Source: Kitagawia praeruptora (lineage: Eukaryota > Streptophyta > Magnoliopsida > Apiales > Apiaceae). Taken from it: DNA of 64,000 bases. Positions 11,302 through 23,448 of this stretch are shown here, piece by piece; the stretch's first letter is position 1; each line of letters starts with the position of its first letter. The notes under the pieces were generated by a model. The model worked only from the letters and a program-made list of their open reading frames with translations. It was not told where the DNA came from and searched no databases. Made by a program: the position numbers and the translations under genes. The DNA lies in contig CM075345.1 of the NCBI GenBank assembly GCA_037693485.1, forward strand, positions 86,820,001 through 86,884,000, in the 5' to 3' direction.

Positions 11302-11345
11302 GTTATAGGTTATAATGTTGTCATGTAGTCTCTTTTCATCATTAA

Positions 11346-14300
11346 ATGAAAGACACAAGAATATTATCATGGAATTGTAGAGGAATTAATAGGGGATTGG
11401 CAAGAAGAAATGTTAGGGATCTAATCATCAATAAGCAGCCTAACATTATTTGTATTCAAGAGACCAAATGTGTGGTATGGGATGATATTATGAGTAATTC
11501 TCTGTGGGAAAATGACAATCATGGTTGGGTTGTTCAGTGCTCAATTGGTTTTTCAGGAGGACTAGTAAGCTCATGGGACACTGGATTATTTAAGTGTGTC
11601 AGTTTTGCTCAAGAAAGGAATTGGATTTGGACTCAATTTCAGTATTTGTCCACTAAGGAATTTTTACACATTATTAATGTATACAGTCCTCTTAGTGAGA
11701 AGGAGAAAAAATCTCTTTGGAAGGTACTAAAGGACATAGTATTCATTACATCTGAGGAGGCTGTGTGCATAGTGGGAGATTTTAATTGTGTAAGATATGA
11801 ATTTGAAAGAATGAATTGTGAATATAATAAAAGGGACTCAGTGGGTTTTGACAATTTCATTAAAACAAGTAATTTACTTGATGTGGACATCAAGAATTCT
11901 GTTTTCACCTGGTTTGGAGCTAATGGTAAGAGCAGTAGGTTGGATAGAGGTTTGATTAATGATGTATGGTCCAGTAGTGGTAGTTGGATTATTGAAACTA
12001 CTTGTAGAAAGCACTCTGATCACAAGGCATTACTACTACATAATGATGAGATGAATTGGGGCCCAAAACCTTTCAGGGTTTTTAACTGGTGGTTGCAGGA
12101 AGATTCACTGAATAATTCACTGAAAATTTTTTGGAGGGATAGTGTGAACATGGCTCAAGATAACCTCCAATCTATTCTTAAAGGTGTTAAGGGGGTTATG
12201 AAAAATTGGGGTATGAGTGCTAAGGGTGAACTGGAGCTTAGAATCAAATTGTTAGAAAATAAACTGGATTTGTTGGATTCTAAGAATGCAAGGGGTTCTG
12301 AAGTTCTCCAATGTAAAGAGGAGCTGGGTATTTGCTATGACAAGAGGCATTCAATGCTTTTACAGAAATCTAGAGTTAATTGGTTGCAACAGGGGGATAG
12401 GAATACCAGATTTTTTCATCAATCAATTCAGAAAAGAAGAAAGAGAAATAATATTTCTAAGATTCTTCATAATAATGAATGGCTTGATTCTCCCATGGAT
12501 ATTAGGGCAGCTTTTTACTCTCATTTTAATAAGATCTTCAACAGCAATGGTGGGAATAGGATCCTTGGCCTGGGGAACTTAATTAAGAAAAAATTGACTC
12601 TATCAGAAGCTGATTTACTACAAGGTGATATCTCTTTTGATGAACTAGATTCATCTTTGAAAAGTGTTGATAATGACAAAGATCCTGGCCCAAATGGTAT
12701 TAACAATAGATGTCTGAAATTTTTGTGGAGCAATGTGAGGGGTAAGGTTATGGAATGTTTCAAAACATTTACTGAGAGGTCTACTCTTCCCAAAGGTATG
12801 AACTCTTCCTTTATTGCATTGATTCCCAAGGTTACTATCCCTCAGTCAGTCCATGATTATAGACCCATTAGCCTGATCAATAGTTCTGCTAAATTACTGA
12901 CTAAGATCCTAGCTACTAGGCTAAATTTGGTAATGGAGAAATTGGTAGGGGATTATCAGTCAGGTTTCTTGAAGGGTAGATGTTCATCTGAAAGTATAAT
13001 AGTAGTAAATGAGATTGTGCATTTGCTTAAGTCAAAGAAAGTGGGAGGTTTTATACTGAAACTTGACTTTGAGAAAGCTTTTGACACAGTTCACTGGGGA
13101 TTTCTTATTAATACTATGAGAAGTTTGGGTTTTGGTGAGAGGTGGATTAAGTGGGTGGAGGGCTTCTTGAACACTATTAGAATATCAGTATTGGTGAATG
13201 GATCTCCTACCCATGAATTCAAACCCTCCAATGGACTGAGGCAAGGAGACCCTCTATCTCCTCTTTTATTCAACATTGTGGCATCAGTTCTAAGTTCAAT
13301 GCTAATCAAGGCAGAAGAGGTAGGGATTTTCAAAAGCCTTCATATTTCTTCTAGCTCTGATCTTTTATCTCATCAGCAATATGCAGACGATACCATTATT
13401 TTTTTAAATGATGATTTGGGATAAGTTTTGGGAGTTAAAAGAGTGTTACAATGCTTTCAGTTATTATCTGGATTGAAGATTAATTTCCAAAAAAGTAAGT
13501 TATACTCTTGCTCCAGAGATGAGAGTATACTTCATAAGGGAGCTGAATTACTAGGGTGTGGGGTTGGCAAATGGCCTTTGAATTACCTTGGAGCTCAATT
13601 AGGTGTATCCTGTAAGAAGAAAGTGTTTTGGAAGCCATTGATAAGTAAGTTTAAGAATAAATTGGCTTCATGGAAGATGGAGGCACTCAATGAAGCAGGT
13701 AGACTATGCCTTATCAAGTCTACAATGGATAGTCTACCTGTTTATTGGTTCAATTTGCACTTAGTACCTAAGGGGATATGCAAGCAACTGGAGGCCCTGA
13801 GAAGGAACTTTTTTTGGGGTCATGGGTATAACCAGGTACCAAGGCAAAGGAAACTTCATCTGGCATCATGGGATAACATTTGTAAACCAAGAAAAGAAGG
13901 GGGACTGGGTTTAGTTCCCCTGCATATTAGAAATATAGCTTTACTTGGTAAATGGATATCTAGATGGCATTCTGAGAGGAATAGAAAATGGAATGTTTGG
14001 GTAAAAAATATGTACAACTGCAAGGATGGCCAACACTTAAGTGTTTGGATTCAGGGTAAGAAGGTCTCTTCGATTCTGAAAGATGTGGCCAGTATAGATG
14101 AGTCTGATACATCCAGAGGACTATTTCATCAATCTATGTTTAGATGGAAGGTGAATAATGGGAATTCTGCTCTGTTCTGGGAGGATACATGGTTTGAAAA
14201 CAAGCCATTGAAAATGCGTTTTGAGAAACTTTATTCACTTACATTATGGGATAATATTGTTGTCAGCTGTTTTTATGACTTATGGGATTGTTACGATCAT

Positions 14301-15476
14301 CATGGAACATTCTTATGGAAGAGAGACCTGAGGGCGTGGGAGATAGAAATGGTGACTGAGCTTAATGAGGTAATAAAGAAGCTATCCTTGAAACCCTTCC
14401 AAGACTCACTGATATGGTTACCTAGTGGTGGTATGTATACTGTCAAAGAAGGAGTGTTGGGTATGAGACTTAACAATCAAGGGGATAGGGTGAAGTGGAG
14501 TTTCATTTGGAAATTAAAGGTACCACCCAAAGTCCAAATTTTTTTGTGGAAAGTTCATAAACTAATCATTCCTTCCAAGGTATTTCTTCGCCACAGATTG
14601 GGAGATTTTTTGAGCTCATCTATCTGCCATAGGTGCAGTAACGAAGAGAATATGGGTCATATTTTTTGGCAATGCCACTTTGCAAAAGAAATATGGGATA
14701 AGGTACTATCTTGGTGGAATTTTACCTCCAGCATTGAATTTGATAGTTTAGATAAGATGTGGAATTCCGTTTCAACATTCAAGGATGAACTCATGAAAGA
14801 GGTGTGGAGGGTTACATTGGGAGCAATTTTGTGGTCATTATGGTTGGACAGAAATCACTGCATCTTTAACAATCAATTGACAACCATAGAAAGCCTTATG
14901 ATAATTATTAAGAGAAGGACTTCTCAATGGAACCTAGCTGCAAATTTGATCCAGCATAATTCAATGGTTTGGTGGGATATTAACCCTTCAGGTACTGTTG
15001 TTAATAGTAGGTGGCTACTAAAGAAGAAACTACTGGATAATGGCTGCTGCTATACAGCTTTCATAGATGGTAGTTGGAACAAGGCATCCAATGGCAATGT
15101 GGTGGCAGGAATTGGAGGTGTGATCAAAGAAGCAACAGGTAAGTTGTGTTTGAGTTTTGCTGGTCCAGTGGTGGCAATTGATGCTTACCAAACTGAAATG
15201 GAGGCCTTGAGGTTTCTGTTAAAAATCTTCAAGGAAAATCAGTTGTGTACCAGTAGCATGATGATTTACTCAGACAATGCTCAGTTAGTTGAATTTATCT
15301 CAAGATTAAAAGCAGGGTGGTTAGTTAGTATAGACTCTACTATTTTAGGTGATTTTCAAAGTCTTAGAATAGACTTGAAATTAATCAGCAGACTTTTGAA
15401 TGGGGAAGCTGATTTATTAGCCAAGAAAGGAGCTAGGCAAAGCATGTTAGTAATCACCAAGGCTGTAGTGGATTAG
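11346..15476 (+). pseudogene. LINE-1 ORF2: endonuclease, reverse transcriptase and RNase H, one in-frame stop
   Basis: Starts at ATG 11346; 1376 codons if the TAA at 13422-13424 (codon 693) is read through. The halves 11346-13424 and 13425-15476 are in the same frame. N-terminal APE-type endonuclease: SWNCRGIN, IQETK, GDFN near codon 142, SDHKALL. Reverse transcriptase: LDFEKAFDTVHW near 572, GLRQGDPLSPLLF, and the catalytic YADD at 679-682. The stop falls only about ten codons after YADD. zf-RVT: C-x2-C..H-x4-C around 1080-1115 (ICHRCSNEENMGHIFWQC). C-terminal RNase H with all four acidic positions in place: IDGSW, TEMEA, YSDNA, EADLLAKKGA. Reverse transcription at the target site would need an unbroken protein, so this copy is probably dead. 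Confidence 0.95.
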
Positions 15477-15735
15477 GTTTTTTTTTTTTCTGAAGCCCAA
15501 GATGAGTCCAACCCACTCAATTTTTAGTTTTAATCAGGACATATCTGGTTAATTATTTAGATAATTAGGAGTTAATAGGATTGTAGTGGCATTGGGTAAT
15601 GAATCGTCTCCTAGGGTAATAACTAGGGGTTAGCCTCTCACCACTATTTATAAGGGCCTTTACTGTACAGAGTTACCATCAGTTGGTTTTCATCTTTTCA
15701 TCCTTTTTAAATATTTCAAGTTAGTAATAGTATCT

Positions 15736-16572
15736 ATGGAGGAGGGGAATGTGAATGTCAATGCTCGTTGGATCATGCCTCCAAGGGGCACCATTAAGAT
15801 CAATGTGCATGCTTTTTTCATCGAGGAGCCTTTGGTTAATGGCAACCAATCTGGTATTGGAGTGGTTTGTCGTAACAGCAAGGGTGTCATACTCAGACTT
15901 TTGGGTGGTTCACTTTGCAAGACTAACAGAAGGGAGAATGAATACAATGCCTTCATGGAAGGATTGAAAGTTGCATACGACATGAACTATAGGAACATTA
16001 TTTTGGAATCAGACCATCTGGATGCTTATTGGGATTGGCGTCATTCAACTGTGTTGGGAGCTCCATTAGAACATGCTCGAATAGTGCAACAACTGAATCA
16101 GAGGAGGGCAGACAAGAATTATGTGTCGGAAATCAGGTTGGTTGATCCTGAAGATAATCTATTGGCAAACTATGTAGCTAGGCATGGAGCAGATAACTGG
16201 AAAAAGATGGTTCGTATTCTCAGACCATTTGGTAGAATTAAGGAGTTGTGGAGTCTGGATATGGGACTAGGTGAGGTTGGCCCTCAGTATGAAATCGTTA
16301 GGGAGGAAGAACTTAATGCAGAGATGGCTGGTGGAGGGGATGTTTTCGATCCTCTGATTGTTAATGACCAGGGTGTCAATGCTTTGGGAGATGGCTTTCA
16401 AGCTGGAGATGGCATTCAAGATGAAGGTGTTCAAGGTGTTGCAGCAGGCATGGTCTTTCCGGGGGATGCAGCGGATGATGATGATATAATGGAGTTTGCT
16501 GATAATGTCATTGTAGTGGGTTTAGCAGCTCAGGTGGAAGATGAAGATGATGTGGGAAATGGGATGCAGTAG
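15736..16572 (+). CDS. LINE-1 ORF3: RNase H-like domain with altered active site plus acidic tail
   Basis: Uninterrupted 278-codon ORF beginning 259 bp after ORF2 inside the same LINE. Residues 1-150 align by eye with the plant RVT_3 RNase H fold: PPRGTIKINV, GIGVVCRNSKGVILR, NEYNAFMEGLKVA, IILESDHLDA, and NLLANYVARHGA. The usual first Asp (INVDG) is His here (INVHA). The Glu (ENEY) and second Asp (ESD) remain; the last motif has Asn (LLAN) where ORF2-type domains have Asp (EAD). Catalysis is therefore doubtful. Residues 180-278 are strongly acidic (DDDDIMEFAD, EDEDDVG). LINE-2 has the same ORF in the same place with the same His. Function unknown; RNA/DNA-hybrid binding or a partner for ORF1/ORF2 is only a guess. 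Confidence 0.75.
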   Translation: MEEGNVNVNARWIMPPRGTIKINVHAFFIEEPLVNGNQSGIGVVCRNSKGVILRLLGGSLCKTNRRENEYNAFMEGLKVAYDMNYRNIILESDHLDAYWDWRHSTVLGAPLEHARIVQQLNQRRADKNYVSEIRLVDPEDNLLANYVARHGADNWKKMVRILRPFGRIKELWSLDMGLGEVGPQYEIVREEELNAEMAGGGDVFDPLIVNDQGVNALGDGFQAGDGIQDEGVQGVAAGMVFPGDAADDDDIMEFADNVIVVGLAAQVEDEDDVGNGMQ

Positions 16573-16800
16573 CGCCGTAATCAGCCTGGGGAAATGAATC
16601 GATCTGGTTATTTTAATGTCTTTTAGTATTAAGTTATTTAGTTTCTTTTGGTCTAGTAATGGATTGGGTCTAGTTATTGGGTTGCTGGGTAACATGTTTT
16701 ATTTTCTGATGCTTTAATATTTTGTTGTAAAGCCCATTAGTGGCTATGGACCTTTGTGGTGTTTTAATGATAAGCTATTTATTGCTCTTCAAAAAAAAAA

Positions 16801-16815
16801 AATTATATGTTTTTT
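16801..16815. repeat. LINE-1 target-site duplication, right copy
   Basis: aattatatgtttttt, identical to 9060-9074. Confidence 0.85.
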
Positions 16816-17281
16816 CTATAAATTCGAACTCTTATTCTCTATAAATTTGAACTCCTATTCTACTTCCAATAGAACTTTTAATCATATGCCTTATAAATAC
16901 CTATTCTACTTCCAATAGAACTTCTAATTATATGTCTTCTCTATAAATTTGAACTCTTCTAATCTATAAATTCGAGCATATATTCTACTTCTAATATGTT
17001 AAAAGATTTTTTAATATTTGTTAGTGCTTATTCGAACTCCTATTCTTCTTCCAATAGAACTTTTAATCATATAACTTATAATTAAATACATATTCTACTT
17101 CCAATAGATATTCTAATTATATGTCTTCCCTATAAATTTGAACTCTTCTCATCTATAAATTCGAACACCTATTCTACTTCTAATATGTTAAAAGATATTT
17201 TTATATTTATTAGTGTTTAAAATCCTAAAATTCTAAAAAATTAAAAAAATATATTAAAAAGATCTTAGAGCGCGTATCCTC

Positions 17282-17315
<34 letters not shown>

Positions 17316-18022
17316 ATTTTTAAATTCCTAAAATTCTAAAAAAATTCAAAATATATTTATCTTTAATCATATCATCAATATTAAATTTTAATATTTAACA
17401 CGGTTTTCTCTAATGAACCGACTCCTCGTTAAAGACAGTCATTCCTATTGAGCCGCTCTCTCGTTAAGACCAAAACCCTAACTTTTGCATATATTACTTG
17501 TATAACAATGTTTATCCTTAAAAATCGAATCCTAAAAATAAAATAAAATTTATAACATCAATATCGAATTCTAATAGTTAATACAATCTTTTATAGAGAG
17601 TCGTCTTTCCGTTAAACACGTTTCATTCTCATTTGGGATCAAAATTCTAACTTCATTGCATATTATAGAAAATTCCTACATGAGAATGTTCTTTTATTAT
17701 GTTAACACATCAATTATTTTATTTTTAAATACGAAAACTTTTCATAATTGAATAGTATAATTAACTTATATAAAAAGAAGATCATAAAAGATGTCACCGC
17801 CGTCCTTGTATTCTACTTCCAATAAATTATTTAATTATATGTCTCTTCTATATATTCAAACACATATCCTACATCCAATAGAATTTTCAATTATATGTTT
17901 TTTCTATAAATTCGAATTCTTATTCTCTGTAAATTCGAACTCCTATTCTACTTCCAATAGAACTTTTAATCATATGCCTTATAAAAACCTATTCTACTTC
18001 TAATAGAACTTCTAATTATATA
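16816..18022 (-). repeat. Continuation of the Helitron-like minisatellite repeat
   Basis: The 'tctataaattcgaact..ctattctacttccaatagaactt' unit resumes directly after LINE-1 in several degenerate copies (16816-17215 and 17795-18022). A (TA)n microsatellite lies near 17285-17313. The 17395-17525 block resembles 7330-7450. No gene. Confidence 0.7.
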
Positions 18023-18101
18023 TCATTTATTATAATACCTGAATCTACCAATGTTCAGTTAACCAATCAGAAAACTATGAATTATTTTAGGACCAATCAC
18101 A

Positions 18102-18962
18102 GCTAATTTCTAAATTTTAGACCAATCATATTATATTAAGAGTTTTCCTTATTTACAATTACACTCTACCTCATTAACCATGGTTAGTTAACACTTCTAA
18201 TTTAAATACAATAATGATTTTATTAGACATATCCATAAATACTTATTTTTTAATATTTACATATCCATAAATACATATTTTTTGAATAAAAGAATTACTG
18301 AAAAATCACTATTTTAATTTGAAATCAATCATGATATACTATTATATATTTTAAATTATATTTCATAACTACTCATTTATTAATCTACCACTTTTTTAAT
18401 ATAAAGTCAATCACAATCATATTATCATACATTATAAATTGATTTTCATAATATATATTGTACAATTATAACCGATTTTAAATAATTATAATATAACTCA
18501 ACTAGAAATATGAAAAAGCTAATTCCTAAATTTTAGACCAATCATATCATATTAAGAGTTCCCCACAAAAAAAAAATCATATTAAGAGTTTTCCTTTTCT
18601 ACAATCACACCCTACCTCATTAACCATGGTTTGTTAACACTTCTAATTTAAATACAATAATGATTTTATTAGACATATCCATAAATACATATGTTTTAAT
18701 ATTTACATATCCATAAATACATATTTTTTGAATAAAAGAATTACGGAAAAATTACTATTTTAATTTGAAATCAATCAGGATATACTACTATATATTTTAA
18801 ATTATATTTCATAACTACTCATTCATTAATCAGCCACTTTTTTAATATAAAGTCAATCAAAATCATATTATCATACATTATAAATTGATTTTCATAATAT
18901 ATATTGTACAATTATAACCGCTTTTAAAAAATTATAATATAACTCAACTAGAAATATGAAAA
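18102..18962 (+). repeat. Tandem duplication of about 416 bp inside the Helitron
   Basis: 18102-18517 and 18518-18962 are direct copies sharing, for example, the 'acctcattaaccatggtt' region and 'tattagacatatccataaatac'. The second copy has an extra stretch of about 29 bp after 'ttaagagtt'. Several substitutions separate them, so it is older than the 970-bp duplication. Confidence 0.8.
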
Positions 18963-21900
18963 ATATCGAATTTGAAATCAAATTTTAAATATTTGTATAA
19001 TTTCCATACCTTCAAATACTCGATTTTTTTAAAAGCTCAAAATTTTATTTATTCAAAATTTGTTAATAAAATTAATTAATAAATGCATATAAGCCAATGC
19101 TGTATATATTTTAATTATTTAAATTATTAAATATACGCTAGAAGAGTATTATTATTGGTTGGTGAATATATTATCAATCAAAAAATAAAATTATTTTAGA
19201 GACAATGAGAATTCACTTCTAAATTATCAATCAATCATATACGAATTTTTTATTATTTACCATGCTTATTCTAATATAATAATCGCGTATATCATTATTT
19301 AATAAATTCGCATATCACATGGTTTTTAATTTTAAAAAATTACTACTAACCGTAAATAATATTTTTTATAAATTCACATAACAGTAAATTACATATGTTT
19401 ATATATCTTTTAGTTATGAATTTTTTTTAACATCCTTTATTACCAAGTATTAGCTAAACAATCGTAAGATTGTGAATTATTTTAGTATCAATAAGAATCT
19501 AGATCAATTAAACTTAATGTAACATGTTTCTCTATTGGATCTAGATTCTACGTTTCAGCCAAAATTAAACTCAACTCAAGTTAAACTCATTAACAATAGA
19601 TTTTTGTTTTTTTATATCAATTAACTAAATATTATAACTACTTATATATAAAAAAACTAAACATAATAACTACTAATTTTTATTTTAATGATTAACTAAT
19701 AATCAATTTACTTAAAATAAAAATACTTCAAATATAAAACTCTTACAAACTGAAAAATAAAATTATTAAATCAATTTAATCATTGCAAGAAATCTAAGCC
19801 GCTTATTCTCTATTCTCCATTGGACCTACCCAACTTTGATGAACTGAATGTGTATATCAATTCTACTCATTCTACTTAAATCATATCAATTTCGGTTAAT
19901 GTACTACTTTGTATCTTTTTATTAAATGACAGACTATACTTGGATATATATATTATTTTTTATTTCGATTATATATATGTATCATATGTTTTGTGTTTTA
20001 ATTGTCCAATAAAATCAACAGAAAAACAATTCTGACAAAACAATAATGGAAAACGATTTAGATTTTTACCATCCCTATTCCAAATCCTCCCAAGGTTACT
20101 TCCCATTAGAATATTCGGTGGTCAGCTTTAATAATTCTACGACCTACTGAATTGTAGGCATCAATCCTTACCACATATATTACACCGATTTGTTTACATT
20201 ATTAGGTGTTCCTATAGATAAATATTTTTTTTTATAATGTTGGGTTGCCAATGTAATTATCATTCATAACTTACCTTCATGATCACTAAAATATATATTG
20301 TATCATTGTCCTTGCATTTAAAAGTACGATGTAGTTTTTCTTATATGCCTTTCTGGAAGGGGTCAACGCCCATATAAGATCAGTTTCTCGATTCCTCTGA
20401 AGCAGAATTTTTCTAGACCCTTGGAAGTCGATTCTTGAGAAAAACACGCAAGTCACTTTCAATAAAAATGCATTCAATAGTTTTTTTCTTCGATACTTCA
20501 ATAAAAAATCTCTTTCTTTCATCAACTTAATTGCTAATAACTTTAATATTATATATATTGATATTTCACCAACTTAATATTCAAAGGTACATCATGAATG
20601 GCCATAACCATTCAGAAGGCATCTTGAATTTACAACACGAATCAATGACAAAAGGTACGGAAACAATCTTAAAACCATTAATTATCATTTACTTTGAACA
20701 AATTTTAAATATAATCATCATTTAAAATGAAACCCTTTATTTTTTTATAATTATCATTTTAATTATTTGTCCTTAAATTTATTTTGTGGTTTCCTATTAG
20801 TTAAAAAATCCAAGAGTGTAAAGTCAATTAATTAGTAAGTCCACATTAAAATCAATATTAAATTAGATTTACTAATATTTAAATAAACATTTTATAATTA
20901 TCTTTCAAAATAAAAACCAATCATTTTTTTCATTATTAGCATTTTAAATATTTGTCCTTAATTTAATTTGTGGTTTACCATTAATTAAATGAAATCCAGG
21001 AATGTAAAGACAATTACTTAGTAAGTTCGTAATAGATAAAATATTAAATTAGATGTACAATTAGTTAAATATATATAAATTTGATGTGATACATGTGTAA
21101 ATAAAATAGTAATTTCAAAGATATATTTAATTAATTTTTTTATTTCAAAATTTATAAATTATATATTTTTTTAAGTCTCATATTTTTCTCCGCTTCTAAC
21201 CTTTTTTCACTTGCATCTTTTACAAGCTAATCAAATTGATGTATATGAAATATATGCGTTAACTTTAAAAATTAAAATAAGTTGAAATTATATCATTGTA
21301 AATTTTATTTATGGTCTGTTGTAAGACTAACAGACAAATCTACTGCAAAAAACCAGTTTTTTTTTTTTTTTTAGATTATATCACACCCCGGTGAGCATCT
21401 TTATTCCTTTCTCAAACTAAGTATGACTATCGTAGTTGTATATTTACAAAGTGTTTTTATTTGTCAATTTAAATTTTTAGATTGAGAAAAGTTAATGTTT
21501 ATGAATGATGCTATTTTTTTTGTAAGAGTTAATCACTTTATGTATCTACTTTTGATGTTCTTACTAACAAAAATACCTACACACTTATTCACACACACAT
21601 GCATGTTCCAAATCAAAGCATATAACTTTTCTTAACTTAATAATACTTATATTAATATATTTGTTCGTGTGTCGAATACATAATATGCCACAATTTTTTT
21701 GTTGTGAGAGTAGTTATAAAAACCACCTATATATATTCTCCAAAATCATTTCTGTACTTTGGTAATCAACTTTAACATAGGTACTCTATAAGCTTAAGTC
21801 ACGAAATTATATAACCTGCTAAGAGAATAAACTTTACCAGTCCCTTAAAAAATGTTCAATTTTAATTTAGTCTTTCTTATATTTTATGAATTTACATAAT

Positions 21901-22814
21901 TGTTGGTGGATCCTAAATATGAATGAATTTCATGTCTTAGTTAATGATTGTTATTGATTATCCGAGAATATAAGGTGAATTTTATTTTTAATTTTTTGGA
22001 AACTAAAATTTTCAGTTTACTTTACTGGCAGATCACCAGAACATACGCAAACAATGATATGTTATTAATGGGATATGTACTCTATAAAGTGCTTTATGGT
22101 GTATGGTTACAAACTTTTATTGCCGCATTTGCATTCAAAAAAGTAAGAAAATATATGATAAGTATGATCGTTTGACCTGTGTCGTTAACAGTATTTGTAA
22201 CATTTTTCTGACTTTTATGGTCAAGCGCAATTTTTCTTAGGAATAATTTAAATATTACTGAAAAAAATATATAACTTTCTTATTTAATTAAAATCTATTA
22301 TTATTGTCACTATTAGTAACATAACAAACATGTTGATATCTAACATAGAAAATTAAGTGACTATATGTATGTCTTATAAGATCTTTACGGTTTTACAGAT
22401 ACATTGAATCAGGAAGTTACATCTATATATAACAAGATTGCTCGGTTAATAGTGTGTTAAGGTCACTGGCAACGAGCAACTTCAATACGATGAAATTTCC
22501 ATTTTACTTGACTTTAAATGTAAATATTTATTTGTCATGGGTTTAAATGTTTCTAAACTTATGACTTAAGATTTATTATATCACTCAATCAATTTCTTAT
22601 TTCTTTTTATTATCCTTAATATATTTATTCACTGCGCAGGGAAAAAATTATAAACAAGCTTTTGATGCTTTTGAGACTTTTTTTGAATTCCAACGTGACT
22701 TTTTTATGAAATTAACAAAGTAAAAACTGAACAAGAAACCAAGTTACTAGAAGTAATTTATGTGTAGTGCAGTTAGGGCTACACAACATTTCGATCTAGA
22801 TAGTTAAATAAGAC

Positions 22815-22925
22815 TGGACCGGGTCTGTCAGTCCAAGACCCGGACCGGATCGTCTATAAGCGGTCGGCTGATCTCCGGTCCTTCAAATAGAAAGAAATCA
22901 TATTTTCCGTCATGTCCGGTCCAAA
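22815..22925. repeat. GC-rich foldback (GACCGGGTC / GACCCGGACCGG)
   Basis: Alternating ccgggtc and gacccgg words plus several 'ggtcc/ggacc' words make a compact potential hairpin, in strong compositional contrast with the AT-rich Helitron around it. Possibly a small captured element. No TSD was found. Confidence 0.45.
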
Positions 22926-23195
22926 CCCAGAAAAAATTCGGATCAAATGAAGTTTGTGTATGTAATTCTTTTATATTACTTTATTTATGTAATATTGATA
23001 TTAAATATTTAAATATATCATAATTTAACAAACTAAATTAGTAGATAAAAAATTGATGGAATAGTAGAGTTCAACATTACAATCTAAATAATAAAATGTA
23101 AAAATTTTATTTTTTGATACTTATATATATTTTTGATAATTATTTAATATTTTTTAGAATTGTACCTTTGGTGCGTAGCACGGGTAAAATGCTAG

Positions 23196-23448
23196 TCTTC
23201 TCTATAAATTTGAACTCTTCTCCTTTATAAATTCGAACACCTATTCTAATTCTAATATATTAAAAGATATTTTTACAATTAGTAGTGTTTAAAATTCTAA
23301 AATTCTAAAAATTAGAAAAATAGATTGAGAACATTTAAGAGGCGCCACCTAACCTATCGTGTATCCCGTATGAGTTATACATACACGATATATATTTATA
23401 TATAATATTCACTGTGATGCATGTGTGCCTTTTAATTCGAATCAATAA
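23196..23448. other. Tail of the minisatellite repeat and AT-rich DNA
   Basis: Resumes the 'tctataaatttgaactcttctc' unit. It then carries 'agcatttaagaggcgcca'-type sequence also found near 8020. The short inverted repeat atcgtgta..tacacgat lies near 23361-23392. No gene. Confidence 0.6.

Larger units (their letters stand above)
9075..16800 (+). mobile_element. LINE-1: L1-type LINE, 5'-truncated, with three ORFs
   Basis: Order: truncated ORF1 (RNA-binding), ORF2 (endonuclease, reverse transcriptase, RNase H), ORF3 (second RNase H-like domain), 3' UTR, and a poly(A) tail at 16791-16800. A 15-bp TSD flanks it. The frame of ORF1 is open back to 9124 without an ATG, so the 5' end was lost at insertion. 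Two nonsense codons (11188 in ORF1, 13422 in ORF2) are the only coding breaks seen; no frameshift is needed. The insertion lies within the Helitron-like repeat of 7243-23360. Confidence 0.93.
18023..23195 (+). mobile_element. 5.2-kb Helitron without coding capacity
   Basis: Begins TC at 18023 after an A and ends with the hairpin GTGCG-TAG-CAC, GGG, then GCTAG at 23195, followed by T. The flanks rejoin the minisatellite unit exactly: aattatat-a on the left and tcttctctataaattt on the right, against aattatatgtcttctctataaattt at 16926. I find no Rep or helicase motif. Inside are a 416/445-bp tandem duplication (18102-18962), a GC-rich foldback around 22815-22925, and otherwise AT-rich sequence. 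Two small ORFs (20286-20525 minus and 21948-22175 plus) have no recognisable product. Confidence 0.72.

Noticed and set aside
18178..18640. Possible CRISPR-like or satellite array of short repeats
   Set aside because: Only two long copies; it is a simple tandem duplication in a plant Helitron, and CRISPR does not apply.
20286..20525. 79-codon minus-strand ORF with a basic, gene-like composition
   Set aside because: Could not be matched to any family by reading. It might be a captured fragment but there is no support, so it is not called as a gene.
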